Shown here: positions 1 to 10,586 of the stretch, in pieces
Numbering within the stretch: position 1 is the stretch's first letter
Layout of the letters: each line of letters begins with the position of its first letter
Source of the DNA: Lysobacterales bacterium
Lineage (GTDB): Bacteria; Pseudomonadota; Gammaproteobacteria; Xanthomonadales; Xanthomonadaceae
DNA: 64,000 nt
NCBI GenBank assembly: GCA_019510195.1
Contig: JAEKKW010000068.1
Span: forward strand, 1-64,000
Reading direction: 5' to 3'
The notes under the pieces: model-generated
The model's database searches: none
What the model was told of the DNA's origin: nothing
Seen by the model: only the letters and a program-made list of their open reading frames with translations
Position numbers and translations under genes: made by a program

Positions 1-2932
1 GGAAGCTGGAATCGCCGGAGAACCCGAGCGCCAGCGGCAGCATGCCGGCGCCCATCGCGATCGTTGTCATCAGCACCGGGCGGGCGCGCTTGTGGCAGGC
101 ATCGACCACCGCATCGTGCTGGCTCATGCCGTGTTCGTCCTCGGCCATCACCGCGTAGTCGACCAGCAGGATCGAATTCTTGGTGGCGATGCCGATCAGC
201 ATCAGCAGGCCGATCAACGCCGGCAGCGACAGCATGTTCTGGGTGATCAGCAACGCGCCGAAGGCACCACCCGCGCACAACGGGATCGCGGCGAGGATGG
301 TCAGTGGCTGCGTGGCGTGGTTGAACAGCAGCAACAGCACCATGTAGATGCAGACGATGCCGGCGATCATCGCCAGCAGGAAGCCGGTGAACAGTTCGAC
401 GAAGATTTCGGCGTCACCGGTATTCTGGAACTGCACGCCCGCCGGCAATTTCTTCACCGATGGCAACGCCTGCACTTCCTTCATCACGTCGCCCAGCGGA
501 CGGCCGTTGAGTTCGGCGGTGAGGGTGACATTGCGCTGGCGCTTGTAGCGCGAGATTACCGACGGGCCGCTGCCCGGGCGAATGTCGGCCACCGCATCCA
601 GCGGCACCGGCCCGGATTTTCCGCGCACTTTCATGCGACTGATGGTGGCGGGATCCTGCAACTGGTCGAGGGCGAAACCGACGCGGATCGGGATCTGGCG
701 ATCGGCGAGGTTGAGCTTGGGCAGGCGCTGCACGTAATCGCCGGCAGTCGCGATGCGCGCGGCCTCGGCGATCGCCGCAGTCGAGACGCCGAGATCGGCG
801 GCGCGCGCGGAATCGGGACGGATCTGCAACTCCGGGCGCAGCAGCGACGCCGAGGAGGAAATGCTGCCGATGCCCTTGATGGTGTGCAGGTCGCGTTCGA
901 CCGCGGATGCCGCGCTTTCCAGTTTCTCGGGGTCGTCGCCGGCCAGCACCAGCATCATCTGCTGGCCGGGTTCGCTGCTGATGTAGCTGATCTTCACGCC
1001 GGGCAGGTCGGCCAGCGCCACCCGCGCCGCCTGTTCCAGCTGTTCCTGCGAACGCTTGCGATCCCCTTTCGCGCCCCAGTCGAGCACCAGCGTGGCGCGA
1101 CGCGGATCGGCCACGCCCGACTTCGCGGGGTCGCCGACGTCGGGCACGCTGCCGACCATGGTGAACACCTGCTTGAGTTCGGGAATCCCCGACTCCAATT
1201 TGCCGCGCGCGATTTCGGCAATGCGCGTGGTGTCCTCGATGCGTGCGCCGGGTGCGAGTTCGACACTGAGATTGCTCAGGCCGCGGTCGCCCGGTGGAAT
1301 GAAGGTCGCGGGGATGAACGGAATGATCGCCAGCGATGCGAAGAACAACACCGTCGCCATCGCCAGCGTCTTCCAGCGATTGTTCAACACCCAGTCGACC
1401 AGCCTGAGATAGCGCGTCATCAGCTTGCCGTCGGGCTGCTCGTGGCCGTGCGCGCCCTTCAGCGTGTAGGCCGCCATCATCGGCGTCAGCAGGCGCGCCA
1501 CCAGCAGCGAAAACAGCACCGCGGTCGCCGCGGTCCAGCCGAATTCGCGGAAGAACTTGCCGGCGATGCCGGGCATGAAGGCGACCGGCACGAACACCGC
1601 CGCCAGCGTCATCGACGTCGCGATCACCGCAGTGCCGATTTCGTCGGCGGCTTCGCGCGCGGCATCGAGCGGCGATTTGCCGTTGCCGAGATGGCGCACG
1701 ATGTTCTCGATCTCGACGATGGCATCGTCCACCAGGATGCCGACCACCACCGACATCGCCAGCAGCGTGATCATGTTGAGGGTGAAGCCGAGGAAATGGA
1801 TCACCGCGAACGTGGGGATGATCGACAACGGCAACGCCACCGCCGACACCCACGTCGCGCGCCAGTCGCGCAGGAACAGCCACACCACCAGCAACGCCAG
1901 CAACGCACCTTCGACCAGCATTTCCATCGAGGAGGAATAGCTGTTCCAGGTCTCGACGGTATTGTCGGTGACGAGATTGAAATGGATCGCCGGATGCGCC
2001 TTGTGCAATTCGGCCAGCGCCGCTTCGACGCCCGCCTTCACCTTGAGTTCGTCGGAACCGCGGGTGCGCGACATCGAGAAGCCGACTACCGGCTTGCCAT
2101 CGAGGAACGCCGCCTGGGTCGGATCGGCGGCGGCATCACTGATCGTCGCGATCGACGACAACCGCACCGCGCGACCATCGCTCAGAGCGATGCTGTAGTC
2201 GCGCAACTGCTGCGCATCCTTCACCGTGCCGATGGTGCGAATGGTCTGTTCGGCGCCACCGAGTTCTGCCTTGCCGCCGGGGCGTTCGACCTGCATCGCC
2301 AGCAATTGCTGGCTGACATCGCCGGCGGTGACGCCATAGGCTTCCAGCGCCTGCGGATCAAGATCGACGCGCACCTGGCGATCGATGCCACCGATGCGAT
2401 TGACCGCGGCCACGCCTTCCACGCCGTAAACCGCGCGTGCGACGTCGCGATCGACGAACCACGACAGTTCGTCCGCCGTCATCCCCGGCGACGACACCGA
2501 GAAGGTCAGCAGCGATCCGCCGATTTCCACCTTGGAGACGATCGGTTCCTGGATGTCCTGTGGCAGGTTGGTGCGCACGCGCGTCACCGCATCCTTGGTG
2601 TCGTTGAGCGCCACCATCAGGTCGGTGTCGAGGTTGAACTCGATCGCGGTGGTCGAAGTGCCCTCGACCACGGTCGAGGTCACGCGCTTGATGTGCGGGA
2701 TGGTCGCGACCGAATCCTCGATCTTGCGCGTGACTTCGGTTTCCAGTTGCGATGGCGATGCACCCGGCTGGATCACCGTCACCACCGTCATCGGGAAGGC
2801 GATGTCGGGGAAGCGCGCCACCGGCAGCTTGTGATAGCCCCACAAGCCGGCGACGCACAACACGAAGAACACCATCAGCGCCGGTAGCGGCCGCTTGATC
2901 GCCCACGACGAAACGCTGCCGCCACCACTCAC
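1..2932 (-). CDS. RND efflux transporter permease subunit (AcrB/MexB/HAE1 family), C-terminus beyond window
   Basis: Own minus-strand translation from GTG at 2932: VSGGGSVSSWAIKRPLPALMVFFVLCVAGLWGYHKLPVARFPDIAFPMTVVTVIQPGASPSQLETEVTRKIEDSV..., ...VVVGILVDDAIVEIENIVRHL...; overlaps the adaptor stop (GTGA). Confidence 0.93.
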   Translation of the reverse strand, partial: MSGGGSVSSWAIKRPLPALMVFFVLCVAGLWGYHKLPVARFPDIAFPMTVVTVIQPGASPSQLETEVTRKIEDSVATIPHIKRVTSTVVEGTSTTAIEFNLDTDLMVALNDTKDAVTRVRTNLPQDIQEPIVSKVEIGGSLLTFSVSSPGMTADELSWFVDRDVARAVYGVEGVAAVNRIGGIDRQVRVDLDPQALEAYGVTAGDVSQQLLAMQVERPGGKAELGGAEQTIRTIGTVKDAQQLRDYSIALSDGRAVRLSSIATISDAAADPTQAAFLDGKPVVGFSMSRTRGSDELKVKAGVEAALAELHKAHPAIHFNLVTDNTVETWNSYSSSMEMLVEGALLALLVVWLFLRDWRATWVSAVALPLSIIPTFAVIHFLGFTLNMITLLAMSVVVGILVDDAIVEIENIVRHLGNGKSPLDAAREAADEIGTAVIATSMTLAAVFVPVAFMPGIAGKFFREFGWTAATAVLFSLLVARLLTPMMAAYTLKGAHGHEQPDGKLMTRYLRLVDWVLNNRWKTLAMATVLFFASLAIIPFIPATFIPPGDRGLSNLSVELAPGARIEDTTRIAEIARGKLESGIPELKQVFTMVGSVPDVGDPAKSGVADPRRATLVLDWGAKGDRKRSQEQLEQAARVALADLPGVKISYISSEPGQQMMLVLAGDDPEKLESAASAVERDLHTIKGIGSISSSASLLRPELQIRPDSARAADLGVSTAAIAEAARIATAGDYVQRLPKLNLADRQIPIRVGFALDQLQDPATISRMKVRGKSGPVPLDAVADIRPGSGPSVISRYKRQRNVTLTAELNGRPLGDVMKEVQALPSVKKLPAGVQFQNTGDAEIFVELFTGFLLAMIAGIVCIYMVLLLLFNHATQPLTILAAIPLCAGGAFGALLITQNMLSLPALIGLLMLIGIATKNSILLVDYAVMAEDEHGMSQHDAVVDACHKRARPVLMTTIAMGAGMLPLALGFSGDSSF

Positions 2933-4050
2933 GGTGTCGTGCCCGTCTTCGCGTTCGCGGCGTTGGCGGTACTTGGCGCGACGATCTTCACCACGTCGCC
3001 ATCGGCGAGGAAGCCGGTGCCTTCGATCACCACGCGATCGCCGGCCTTGAGGCCGCGCAGCACCTGGACCTGGCCCGCATCCTTGTTTCCGGTCTCGATC
3101 CGCGTCGCGTGCACCTTGTTCTGCACATCGACCACGAACACGGTCTGGAAGCCGTCCCGCAACACGATCGCCGCGGCCGGCACCACCGGCGAATCGGCGA
3201 GGCCGGTGTCGATGCGGCCCTCGAGATAGCTGCCCGGATGCAAGCCTTCGGGATTCGGCAGGTCGGCATAGATGGTGCCGGTGCGGGTGCCGGCATCGAC
3301 GCCGGGACTCACCGCGCGCACGCGGCCTTCCACGGTTTCGCCATCACGCCCGCGCAGGGCGATGCGATCGCCGGGCTTGACCAGCGACAGCTGCGACGAC
3401 GGCAGTTCCGCGCGCCATTCCAATTTGCCATCGCGGATCAGGCGCATCAGCTCGGTGCCGCCAGCGACGATCTGGCCCGGCTGTACCAGCCGCTTCGAAA
3501 TCTGTCCATTCGCCGGCGCGCGCAATTCGGCGAAGCTGCGTTGCAGCGCCGAAGTGTCGCGCGCGGCTTGCGCGGTGGCGAGCTGGGCGTCGGCCTGCTG
3601 TTTCTCCGCGCGCAACTGGTCGAGCTGCGACGCGCTGATGAATTTGTCCTTGGCCAAGCCTTCGCCACGCACCAGATTGGACCTGGCGAGCGCTGCACCG
3701 GCCTGCGCCTGCCTGAGGTTGGCATTCGCCTGCGCAAGCCCGGCATCGAGCGTGCGGTGATCGAGCGTGAGCAGTACCTGTCCCGCCTTCACCCACTGGC
3801 CGACATCGACCTTGAGTGCGGTGACGCGTTGTCCGCTGACTTCCACGCCCAGCTGCATTTCCTCGACCGGCGACACCGGCCCGGACACGGTGATGCCGTT
3901 GGCGACCTGTTGCTGCAACACCGGAACGACACTGACGGTGAGCGCGGGCTCATTGGCTTTCGCGGCGGCATCGTCCTTCTTCCTGCAACCGGGCAATACG
4001 AGGACGAACAGGCAGGCGGCACAGGCGAGCCTGCGAATCGAGAGCAACAT
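2929..4050 (-). CDS. RND efflux periplasmic adaptor (membrane fusion protein)
   Basis: 373 aa, lipoprotein-like N-terminus, GQWVKAGQVLLTLD lipoyl-like motif, coiled coil, directly upstream of the RND permease. Confidence 0.92.
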   Translation of the reverse strand: MLLSIRRLACAACLFVLVLPGCRKKDDAAAKANEPALTVSVVPVLQQQVANGITVSGPVSPVEEMQLGVEVSGQRVTALKVDVGQWVKAGQVLLTLDHRTLDAGLAQANANLRQAQAGAALARSNLVRGEGLAKDKFISASQLDQLRAEKQQADAQLATAQAARDTSALQRSFAELRAPANGQISKRLVQPGQIVAGGTELMRLIRDGKLEWRAELPSSQLSLVKPGDRIALRGRDGETVEGRVRAVSPGVDAGTRTGTIYADLPNPEGLHPGSYLEGRIDTGLADSPVVPAAAIVLRDGFQTVFVVDVQNKVHATRIETGNKDAGQVQVLRGLKAGDRVVIEGTGFLADGDVVKIVAPSTANAANAKTGTTP

Positions 4051-4097
4051 GAAACGCTTCCGGAAAAGAATCTTCCGCGAAGTTTAACCAGTTAACA

Positions 4098-4925
4098 TTA
4101 ACCCTGCATGGCGTCCGGCAGGCGGAAAAACGCACGTGCGGCGTCCGTGCTCGCGCGCGCGGCTTCCTGCATCGGGACGCCGCGATCGCGCGCCAATTCC
4201 TCGACGATATGGGCAAGGAAAGCCGGTTCGTTGCGGCGATCCTTCGGCACCGGCTGCAGCGTGCGCGGCAGCAGATAGGGCGCGTCGGTTTCGATCATCA
4301 GGCGATTGGCCGGAATATGCTTCACCAGTTCGCGCAGGTGCGCGCCGCGGCGCTCGTCGCACAGCCAGCCGGTGATGCCGATATGCCAATCGCGATCGAG
4401 ATAATCGAACAGCTCCTCGCGGGTGCCGGTGAAGCAATGCACCACCGCCGGCCCGAGCCTGCCATCGAAGTTCTTCATCATCGCCATGAAGTCGGCATGG
4501 GCATCGCGCTGGTGCAGGAACAACGGCTTGCCCACGCCGTCAACGGCAAGGTCGACCGCGATCTGCAACTGGCGTTCGAAGGCCTTGCGCTGGCTCGGGC
4601 GCGGCGAGAAATCGCGGAAATAGTCGAGGCCGCATTCACCGACCGCCACCACTTCCGGGTACGCATGCAGCGCGCGCATCTCGGCATCGCATTCGTCGGT
4701 GTATTCGCTGGCGTGGTGCGGATGGACGCCCGCGGTCGCGAACAGCACGCCCGGATGTGCCTGCGCGAGTTCCAATGCCTTCGGCGAATGCTCGCGGCTG
4801 GCGCCGGTGACCACCAATTGCGCCACGCCCGCGGCACGCGCGCGTTCGAGCACGGCCTCGCGGTCGCGATCGAAGCTGTCGTGGGTGAGGTTGGCGCCGA
4901 TGTCGATCAGTTGGTCAATCTGCAT
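4098..4925 (-). CDS. tatD: TatD family metal-dependent hydrolase/DNase
   Basis: 275 aa; IDIGANLTHDSFDRDR, GECGLDYFRDFSPR, FLHQRDAH, VVHCFTGT, ETDAPYLLPR. Confidence 0.9.
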   Translation of the reverse strand: MQIDQLIDIGANLTHDSFDRDREAVLERARAAGVAQLVVTGASREHSPKALELAQAHPGVLFATAGVHPHHASEYTDECDAEMRALHAYPEVVAVGECGLDYFRDFSPRPSQRKAFERQLQIAVDLAVDGVGKPLFLHQRDAHADFMAMMKNFDGRLGPAVVHCFTGTREELFDYLDRDWHIGITGWLCDERRGAHLRELVKHIPANRLMIETDAPYLLPRTLQPVPKDRRNEPAFLAHIVEELARDRGVPMQEAARASTDAARAFFRLPDAMQG

Positions 4926-4963
4926 CGGGCGATTTTACCGGGCCGCGCTCCTACAATGCGCCG

Positions 4964-7453
4964 ATGCAGTTTCCCATCGCCGCCATCCTGCCCGAGTTGT
5001 GCGCCGTCCTGGCGACGCAGACGCGCCTGGTGCTGGAAGCGCCGCCCGGCGCCGGCAAGACCACGCAGCTGCCGCTCGCGTTGCTCGGCGAAGCCTGGCT
5101 CGCCGGCCGCAAGATCCTGATGCTGGAGCCGCGCCGCGTCGCCGCGCGTGCCGCCGCCGGCTTCATGGCCGCGCAACTGGGTGAACGCGTCGGCGACACC
5201 GTCGGCTACCGCATCCGCTTCGACAACAAGGTGTCCGCGCGCACTCGCATCGAGGTCGTCACCGAAGGCATCCTCACCCGCATGCTCCAGGACGATCCGC
5301 TGCTCGAGGGCATCGGCGCGATCCTGTTCGACGAATTCCACGAACGCCACCTCGCCAGCGATCTTGGCCTCGCCCTCGCACTCGACGTCCAGGCGTCGGT
5401 GCGCGAGGACCTGCGCATCGTGGTGATGTCGGCCACGCTCGATGGCGAAGCGCTCGCGCGCTGGCTCGATGCCCCGCGCGTCAGCAGCGCCGGCCGCAGC
5501 TTCCCGGTCCACGTCGGGCATTTCCCCGCGCGTCGCGACGAAGCGCTTGAACATCAGGTCAAGCGCGCGGTGGAAGACGCCATCGCCCTGCATCCCGGCG
5601 ACGTCCTGGTCTTCCTGCCGGGCCTGCGCGAGATCAACAAGACACAACGCCTGCTCGGCGATGCCCTGCGCGATGTCGACGTGCTCGCCCTGCATGGCGA
5701 ATTGCCGGTCGATCAGCAAGCAAAACTGTTGCAGCCGGGCGATGACGGACGCCGTCGCGTGGTGCTGGCAACCAATGTCGCCGAATCGAGCCTGACCCTG
5801 CCCGGCGTGCGCGTGGTGATCGACAGCGGCCTCGCCCGCGAACCGCGTTTCGATCCCAACAGCGGTTTCTCGCGACTGGACACGGTGGCGATCGCGCAAT
5901 CCTCCGCCGACCAGCGCGCCGGTCGCGCCGGTCGTGTCGCCGAAGGCCACGCCTATCGCCTGTGGCCGGAATCGAAGCGGCTCGATCCGCAACGCCGGCC
6001 CGAACTGGCGCAGGTCGATCTCGCCAGCCTGGTGCTGGAACTCGCGGCCTGGGGCGGCAGCGAACTGCGTTTCGTCGATGCACCGCCGCCGGGCCATCTC
6101 GCTTCCGCGCGCGACCTGCTGCAACGCCTCGATGCGATCACGGCCGATGGACACATCACGGGGCGCGGCCGGCGCATGCTCGCGCTCGGCACCCATCCGC
6201 GCCTGGCGGCGATGCTGCTATCGGCGCATGACGCGACAACCCGCGCGCTGGCCTGCGATCTCGCCGCCTTGCTGGAAGCACGCGATCCGCTGCGCAGCCG
6301 CAGCGACGCACTTGCCGGGCGCTGGCAGGCGTTGGTGGCGTTCCGCAATGGCCGCACATCGGTCGATGCCAATCGCTCCGCACTCGCCGCCATCGATGCC
6401 GCCGCCACGCAGTGGCGCCGTCGCTTGCGCGTCGATGCGACATCCCCAGCCCAGGTTCCCGCGCACGAACTCGGCATCCTGCTGGCGCACGCCTACCCCG
6501 ATCGCATCGCCCGCCAGCATTCGACGGATTCGCGTCGCTACCAGTTGAGCAACGGCCGCAGCGCGCGCCTGTTCGACGACAGCGCGCTCTACGGCGAACC
6601 GTGGCTGGTGGTCGGCGAATTGCGCCATGAAGCGCGCGATGCATTGATCCTGCGTGCATTGCCGGTCGACGAAAAACGCCTGCGCGAAGATTTTGCCGCG
6701 CATTGGCGCGAGGCCGACGAGGTGCGCTGGGATGCGGCGAAGCAGGCGCTGGTCAGCGAACGCATCGAACGCTTCGACGGCATCGTGCTGTCGGCGCGAC
6801 CGGCGGGCAAAATCGATCCGGAACTGGCCGCGACCGCGCTCACCACCGCCGTGCGCGCCGGCGGGCTCGAGTTGTTGCCATGGAGCGATGCGCTTTCGCA
6901 ATGGCGCATCCGCGTGCAGTGCCTGCGCGCGTGGATGCCGGAACTCGGTTTGCCCGATGTGTCCGACGCCGCGTTGCTGGCAACGCTTGACGACTGGCTG
7001 CGTCCCGCCTTCGCCGGCCTGCGCCGGATCGATGCACTGGACTCCTCTGCGTTGTCCGATGCATTGCGCGGATTGGCCGAGTGGTCGCTGCGGCAACGCA
7101 TCGACGCGCTGGCGCCGACGCGCATCCTGGTACCCTCGGGGCTCGAACGCGCGGTCGCATACGCCCTGCACGCTGACGGCGCGCCGGCATCGCCCGTTCT
7201 TGCCGTCAAGCTTCAGGAACTGTTCGGATTGGCCGAAACGCCACGCATCGCCGATGGCCGCATCGCGCTCACGCTGCACCTGCTGTCGCCGGGCGGACGC
7301 CCGTTGCAGGTGACCCAGGATCTGCGCGGGTTCTGGGACCGCACGTACCCGGAAGTGAAAAAGGAGATGAAGGGACGCTACCCCCGGCATCCATGGCCGG
7401 ATGATCCGTGGAACGCCGCCGCGACGCATCGGGCGAAACCGCGCGGGACCTGA
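4964..7453 (+). CDS. hrpB: ATP-dependent helicase HrpB
   Basis: 829 aa; APPGAGKTTQLPLALL, LFDEFHERHL, VVMSATLDGE, QRAGRAGRVAEGHAYRLW, C-terminal MKGRYPRHPWPDDPWNA typical of HrpB. Confidence 0.95.
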   Translation: MQFPIAAILPELCAVLATQTRLVLEAPPGAGKTTQLPLALLGEAWLAGRKILMLEPRRVAARAAAGFMAAQLGERVGDTVGYRIRFDNKVSARTRIEVVTEGILTRMLQDDPLLEGIGAILFDEFHERHLASDLGLALALDVQASVREDLRIVVMSATLDGEALARWLDAPRVSSAGRSFPVHVGHFPARRDEALEHQVKRAVEDAIALHPGDVLVFLPGLREINKTQRLLGDALRDVDVLALHGELPVDQQAKLLQPGDDGRRRVVLATNVAESSLTLPGVRVVIDSGLAREPRFDPNSGFSRLDTVAIAQSSADQRAGRAGRVAEGHAYRLWPESKRLDPQRRPELAQVDLASLVLELAAWGGSELRFVDAPPPGHLASARDLLQRLDAITADGHITGRGRRMLALGTHPRLAAMLLSAHDATTRALACDLAALLEARDPLRSRSDALAGRWQALVAFRNGRTSVDANRSALAAIDAAATQWRRRLRVDATSPAQVPAHELGILLAHAYPDRIARQHSTDSRRYQLSNGRSARLFDDSALYGEPWLVVGELRHEARDALILRALPVDEKRLREDFAAHWREADEVRWDAAKQALVSERIERFDGIVLSARPAGKIDPELAATALTTAVRAGGLELLPWSDALSQWRIRVQCLRAWMPELGLPDVSDAALLATLDDWLRPAFAGLRRIDALDSSALSDALRGLAEWSLRQRIDALAPTRILVPSGLERAVAYALHADGAPASPVLAVKLQELFGLAETPRIADGRIALTLHLLSPGGRPLQVTQDLRGFWDRTYPEVKKEMKGRYPRHPWPDDPWNAAATHRAKPRGT

Positions 7454-7526
7454 ACTTTTGCGTGCGCGTCACGCCGCCACAACATCGTGCGTCCGACACT
7501 GTCCGCAAGCCCGCAGGACATTCGTC

Positions 7527-7838
7527 ATGAGCAAATTCGACGCCTATACCGATCGCGTGGTCGATCTCGCCGGCAAGGTTGGCGGCGCGGTCAAGGATCA
7601 CATCCCCGATCACGCCATGCGCTGGTTCGAAACCGGCGCCGCCATCGGTGCGGTCAAGACCGGCTCGCGTGTCGCCGGCAAGTTCGTCAGGCGCAATCCC
7701 GCGATCGCCGCAGCGGCGGTCGCAGGTGCCGGGTTGCTGTGGTACGCCGCGCATCGCCGTGCCAAGCGCATCAAGGCCGGGGAAGGCGAAACCATCGACG
7801 GCGAATCCACCCGCGTCGCCAGCATCCGCCACGGCTGA
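7527..7838 (+). CDS. small conserved hypothetical protein with one hydrophobic segment
   Basis: 103 aa from ATG 7527 (MSKFDAYTDRVVDLAGKVGGAVKDHIPDH...); hydrophobic segment NPAIAAAAVAGAGLLWYAAHRRAKR. Confidence 0.65.
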   Translation: MSKFDAYTDRVVDLAGKVGGAVKDHIPDHAMRWFETGAAIGAVKTGSRVAGKFVRRNPAIAAAAVAGAGLLWYAAHRRAKRIKAGEGETIDGESTRVASIRHG

Positions 7839-7839
7839 C

Positions 7840-8937
7840 TCAGGCGCCGGGCAGCTCGATCACGAAGCGCGCGCCGCCGCCCTCGCGATCCTCGTAGAAC
7901 AACTGGCCGCCGGCACGCATCACGATGTGCCGCGCCAGTGACAGGCCAAGCCCGCTCGACAGTCCGTCGAGCGGATCGATCTCGGTCAGGCGCACGAATG
8001 GCTTGAACAATCTGCGCCGCTGGTCGGTGGTGATGCCGGGCCCGCGATCCTCCGCGACCAGGCGCCAGAATCCGGGCGCACCGGCCTGCGCGGCAAGATG
8101 CAGCTCGCCGCCCATGTCGGCGTATTTCAGCGCGTTGGTGACGAGGTTTTCCGCGACCTGGCGCAACACCAGCGGTTCGATCCGCACGCGCGGATCGCCG
8201 GCGGCACGACTGATGCGCAACACCAGTCCCTTGCCCTCGCATTGCAGTTCGTAGCGTTCGTTCAACCAGTCGAGCGTGGCATCGAGATCGGCAACGGCAT
8301 CGGCAATCACGCCGTCCTCGCCCGGCGCCTGCGATTCCAGGTAACGGCGAATGTAGCCGAGCGCATCTCCCGCACTCTCGTGGATCATCTGCTGGTAGCG
8401 CGGCACCCGCTCCGGCTTGACGCCGTTGTTCACCAGGATGTCGCTGGCGAACATGATGCTGGTCAGGGGATTCTTGAGATCGTGCGCAACCAGGTTGACC
8501 AGGTCCTGGCGTTCGTTGGCGACGCGCTCGAGGCGATCGCGCGTCAGTTTCAAGCCGATATGGACGCCGACGCGCGCCAGCAACTCCTCCGCGATGAAGG
8601 GCTTGGTGACGTAGTCCACCGCACCGGCTTCGAAGGCCTGCACCAGCAGGTCGCGATCCTGCACCGAGGTCAGGCAGATCACCGGCACCCGCATCAGGGC
8701 CGTGTCGCCACGAATCGTCTTGAGCAGGGTGAATCCATCCATGCCCGGCATCATCATGTCGAGCAGGATCAGGTCGGGGATGAATTCACGGCAGGCGTCG
8801 AGCGCCGCCTCGCCACCACCGGCCCCGGTCACCTGGTAACCGTGTCGTTCCAGCAGCGATGACACCACGCGCAGATTGATCGCCTGATCATCCACCACAA
8901 GGATGCGGCCGGCATGCGTGACGACTGGCAAACCCAT
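7840..8937 (-). CDS. hybrid protein: N-terminal response-regulator receiver domain + histidine kinase (HisKA/HATPase)
   Basis: 365 aa; ILVVDDQAINLRVVSSLLERHGY, LILLDMMMPGMDG, VAHDLKNPLTSI, LVTNALKYAD, DRGPGI, GLGLSLARHIV. Confidence 0.92.
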   Translation of the reverse strand: MGLPVVTHAGRILVVDDQAINLRVVSSLLERHGYQVTGAGGGEAALDACREFIPDLILLDMMMPGMDGFTLLKTIRGDTALMRVPVICLTSVQDRDLLVQAFEAGAVDYVTKPFIAEELLARVGVHIGLKLTRDRLERVANERQDLVNLVAHDLKNPLTSIMFASDILVNNGVKPERVPRYQQMIHESAGDALGYIRRYLESQAPGEDGVIADAVADLDATLDWLNERYELQCEGKGLVLRISRAAGDPRVRIEPLVLRQVAENLVTNALKYADMGGELHLAAQAGAPGFWRLVAEDRGPGITTDQRRRLFKPFVRLTEIDPLDGLSSGLGLSLARHIVMRAGGQLFYEDREGGGARFVIELPGA

Positions 8938-8971
8938 CCCCTCCTGCCTTCCACGTCGACTATACGTGGCG

Positions 8972-9517
8972 TTATTCTCGCACGGGAATCTCGCGCCACT
9001 CTCCCGGCTGCAGATCCTCCAGCCGCCAGCGCCCGATGGCGTGGCGCACCAGTCGCAATGTCGGCAACCCGACGGCGGCGGTCATGCGCCGCACCTGGCG
9101 ATTGCGTCCTTCGTGGATGCCGAGGTCGAGCCAGGCGTCCGGCACAGTCCTGCGCACCCGGATCGGCGGATCGCGCGGCCAGAGCGGCGGCGGATCGATC
9201 CGCAGAGCGTCGGCCGGCAAGGTGATTCCGTCATTGAGTTTCACGCCCGCGCGCAGGCGGTGCAGGTGGTCCTCGTCGGGATCGCCCTCCACCTGCACCC
9301 AATAGCGCTTGCCCAGCGAATGGCGGGGATCGGTGATGCGATGTGCGAGCGCGCCATCGTCAGTCAGCAGCAGCAGGCCCTCGCTGTCGTGATCCAGCCG
9401 CCCGGCGGCATAGACCCGCGACGGCAGGCCGAACATCGCCAGCGTCGGCCGCGGTGGCGTGCTGCGATCGGTGAACTGGCACAGCACGCCATATGGCTTG
9501 TTGAATGCGATGAGCAT
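8972..9517 (-). CDS. rluE: 23S rRNA pseudouridine synthase (RluE/RsuA family)
   Basis: [47 protein letters not shown]; start placed by resemblance to RluE N-termini (ORF itself extends to 9592). Confidence 0.88.
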   Translation of the reverse strand: MLIAFNKPYGVLCQFTDRSTPPRPTLAMFGLPSRVYAAGRLDHDSEGLLLLTDDGALAHRITDPRHSLGKRYWVQVEGDPDEDHLHRLRAGVKLNDGITLPADALRIDPPPLWPRDPPIRVRRTVPDAWLDLGIHEGRNRQVRRMTAAVGLPTLRLVRHAIGRWRLEDLQPGEWREIPVRE

Positions 9518-9734
9518 CGCGGTTTCGCATGCGACGGCACGCGCAGACGTCTGAATGGGGAAGGCATGCACCATACCCGATTGCATGTCCATTAACGGTT
9601 CATGTACATTCCGCTGAACCTGTTCAGCTTTGCGAAATTCGCGATCGGTCGTCGTCCATGGGCGTCCGGAACAGCCGGTTTCCGACGGCGACGGGGGCGT
9701 CGGTTCGCAATAGCAACGGTCTGGGAGCCTGGGG

Positions 9735-10526
9735 ATGATCGAGGTCGAATTGCGGGTCGTGTCGAGCTACAAGGAAGGGCTGCTCATCGCGTTGAGCGAC
9801 ATCCTGCTCGCCAACCAGTTCACTTTGCTGCGCCATCGCCGCGCCAATACCGACAACGGCGTAATGATGTCACTGATGGTCAAGGGACCGGAAGCCAATC
9901 TGCTGAAGCTGGAAGAGCAGCTCGGTTCGCACCACATGGTGAGCAGTCTCGAGGCCGGCGTCTTCGATCCGGCTGCCGGCAACGCGCCGATGATCCCGAC
10001 CGCGACCGCGGCGACTCCGGCCGCCGCATCCGCGCCCGCATCCACCGACGGGCCGCCGCCCCAGAGCACCGTGGCCGACCAGAAGCGCATCGACCAGATG
10101 CTGCCGCAGGTCGCACGCGACTATCCGCAGATCTTCGGCACCGTGCTGGCGCTCGAGCGCAGCGTCGATCCCGCGCAACGCGAAGCCACCATGCGCCACA
10201 TCGGCGCACGTGTCGGCGCCTGGGTCTTCAAGCGCGATTTCGCCCTCGGTGCGCGCCAGTCGCTGGCTGGCTCGATCACCCATCTCGCCCTGCCGGCACT
10301 CAAGCAGATGATCCCGGTCAAGCAGGAAGGCGACTCCCTCACCACGACCAGCAGTCCGTTCTGCACGCCGGGACAGAAATCGTTGCCGACGCCGCAATGC
10401 CATTTCTTCCGCGGCTTCCTCGAAGGCCTGCTCAAGGAATCGGGCCATCTGGGCACCATCCGCGTCAGCGAGTCCACCTGCTGCGCGCACGGGGACGACT
10501 GCTGCAGGTTCGAGTTCCACGCCTGA
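9735..10526 (+). CDS. V4R (4-vinyl reductase-like) domain protein with separate N-terminal alpha/beta domain
   Basis: 263 aa; C-terminal half ends with the V4R-type Cys pattern [13 protein letters not shown]...[18 protein letters not shown]. Confidence 0.7.
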   Translation: MIEVELRVVSSYKEGLLIALSDILLANQFTLLRHRRANTDNGVMMSLMVKGPEANLLKLEEQLGSHHMVSSLEAGVFDPAAGNAPMIPTATAATPAAASAPASTDGPPPQSTVADQKRIDQMLPQVARDYPQIFGTVLALERSVDPAQREATMRHIGARVGAWVFKRDFALGARQSLAGSITHLALPALKQMIPVKQEGDSLTTTSSPFCTPGQKSLPTPQCHFFRGFLEGLLKESGHLGTIRVSESTCCAHGDDCCRFEFHA

Positions 10527-10586
10527 GCGCATCACGCGGCAGCGTCACTGCGCTGCTCCACCACCAACGAGGAAAGGGGAATCACC

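Noticed and set aside
92-2887. 931-aa plus-strand ORF (HHRQQ-rich)
   Set aside because: Antisense shadow of the RND permease; composition dominated by His/Arg/Gln from high-GC third positions.
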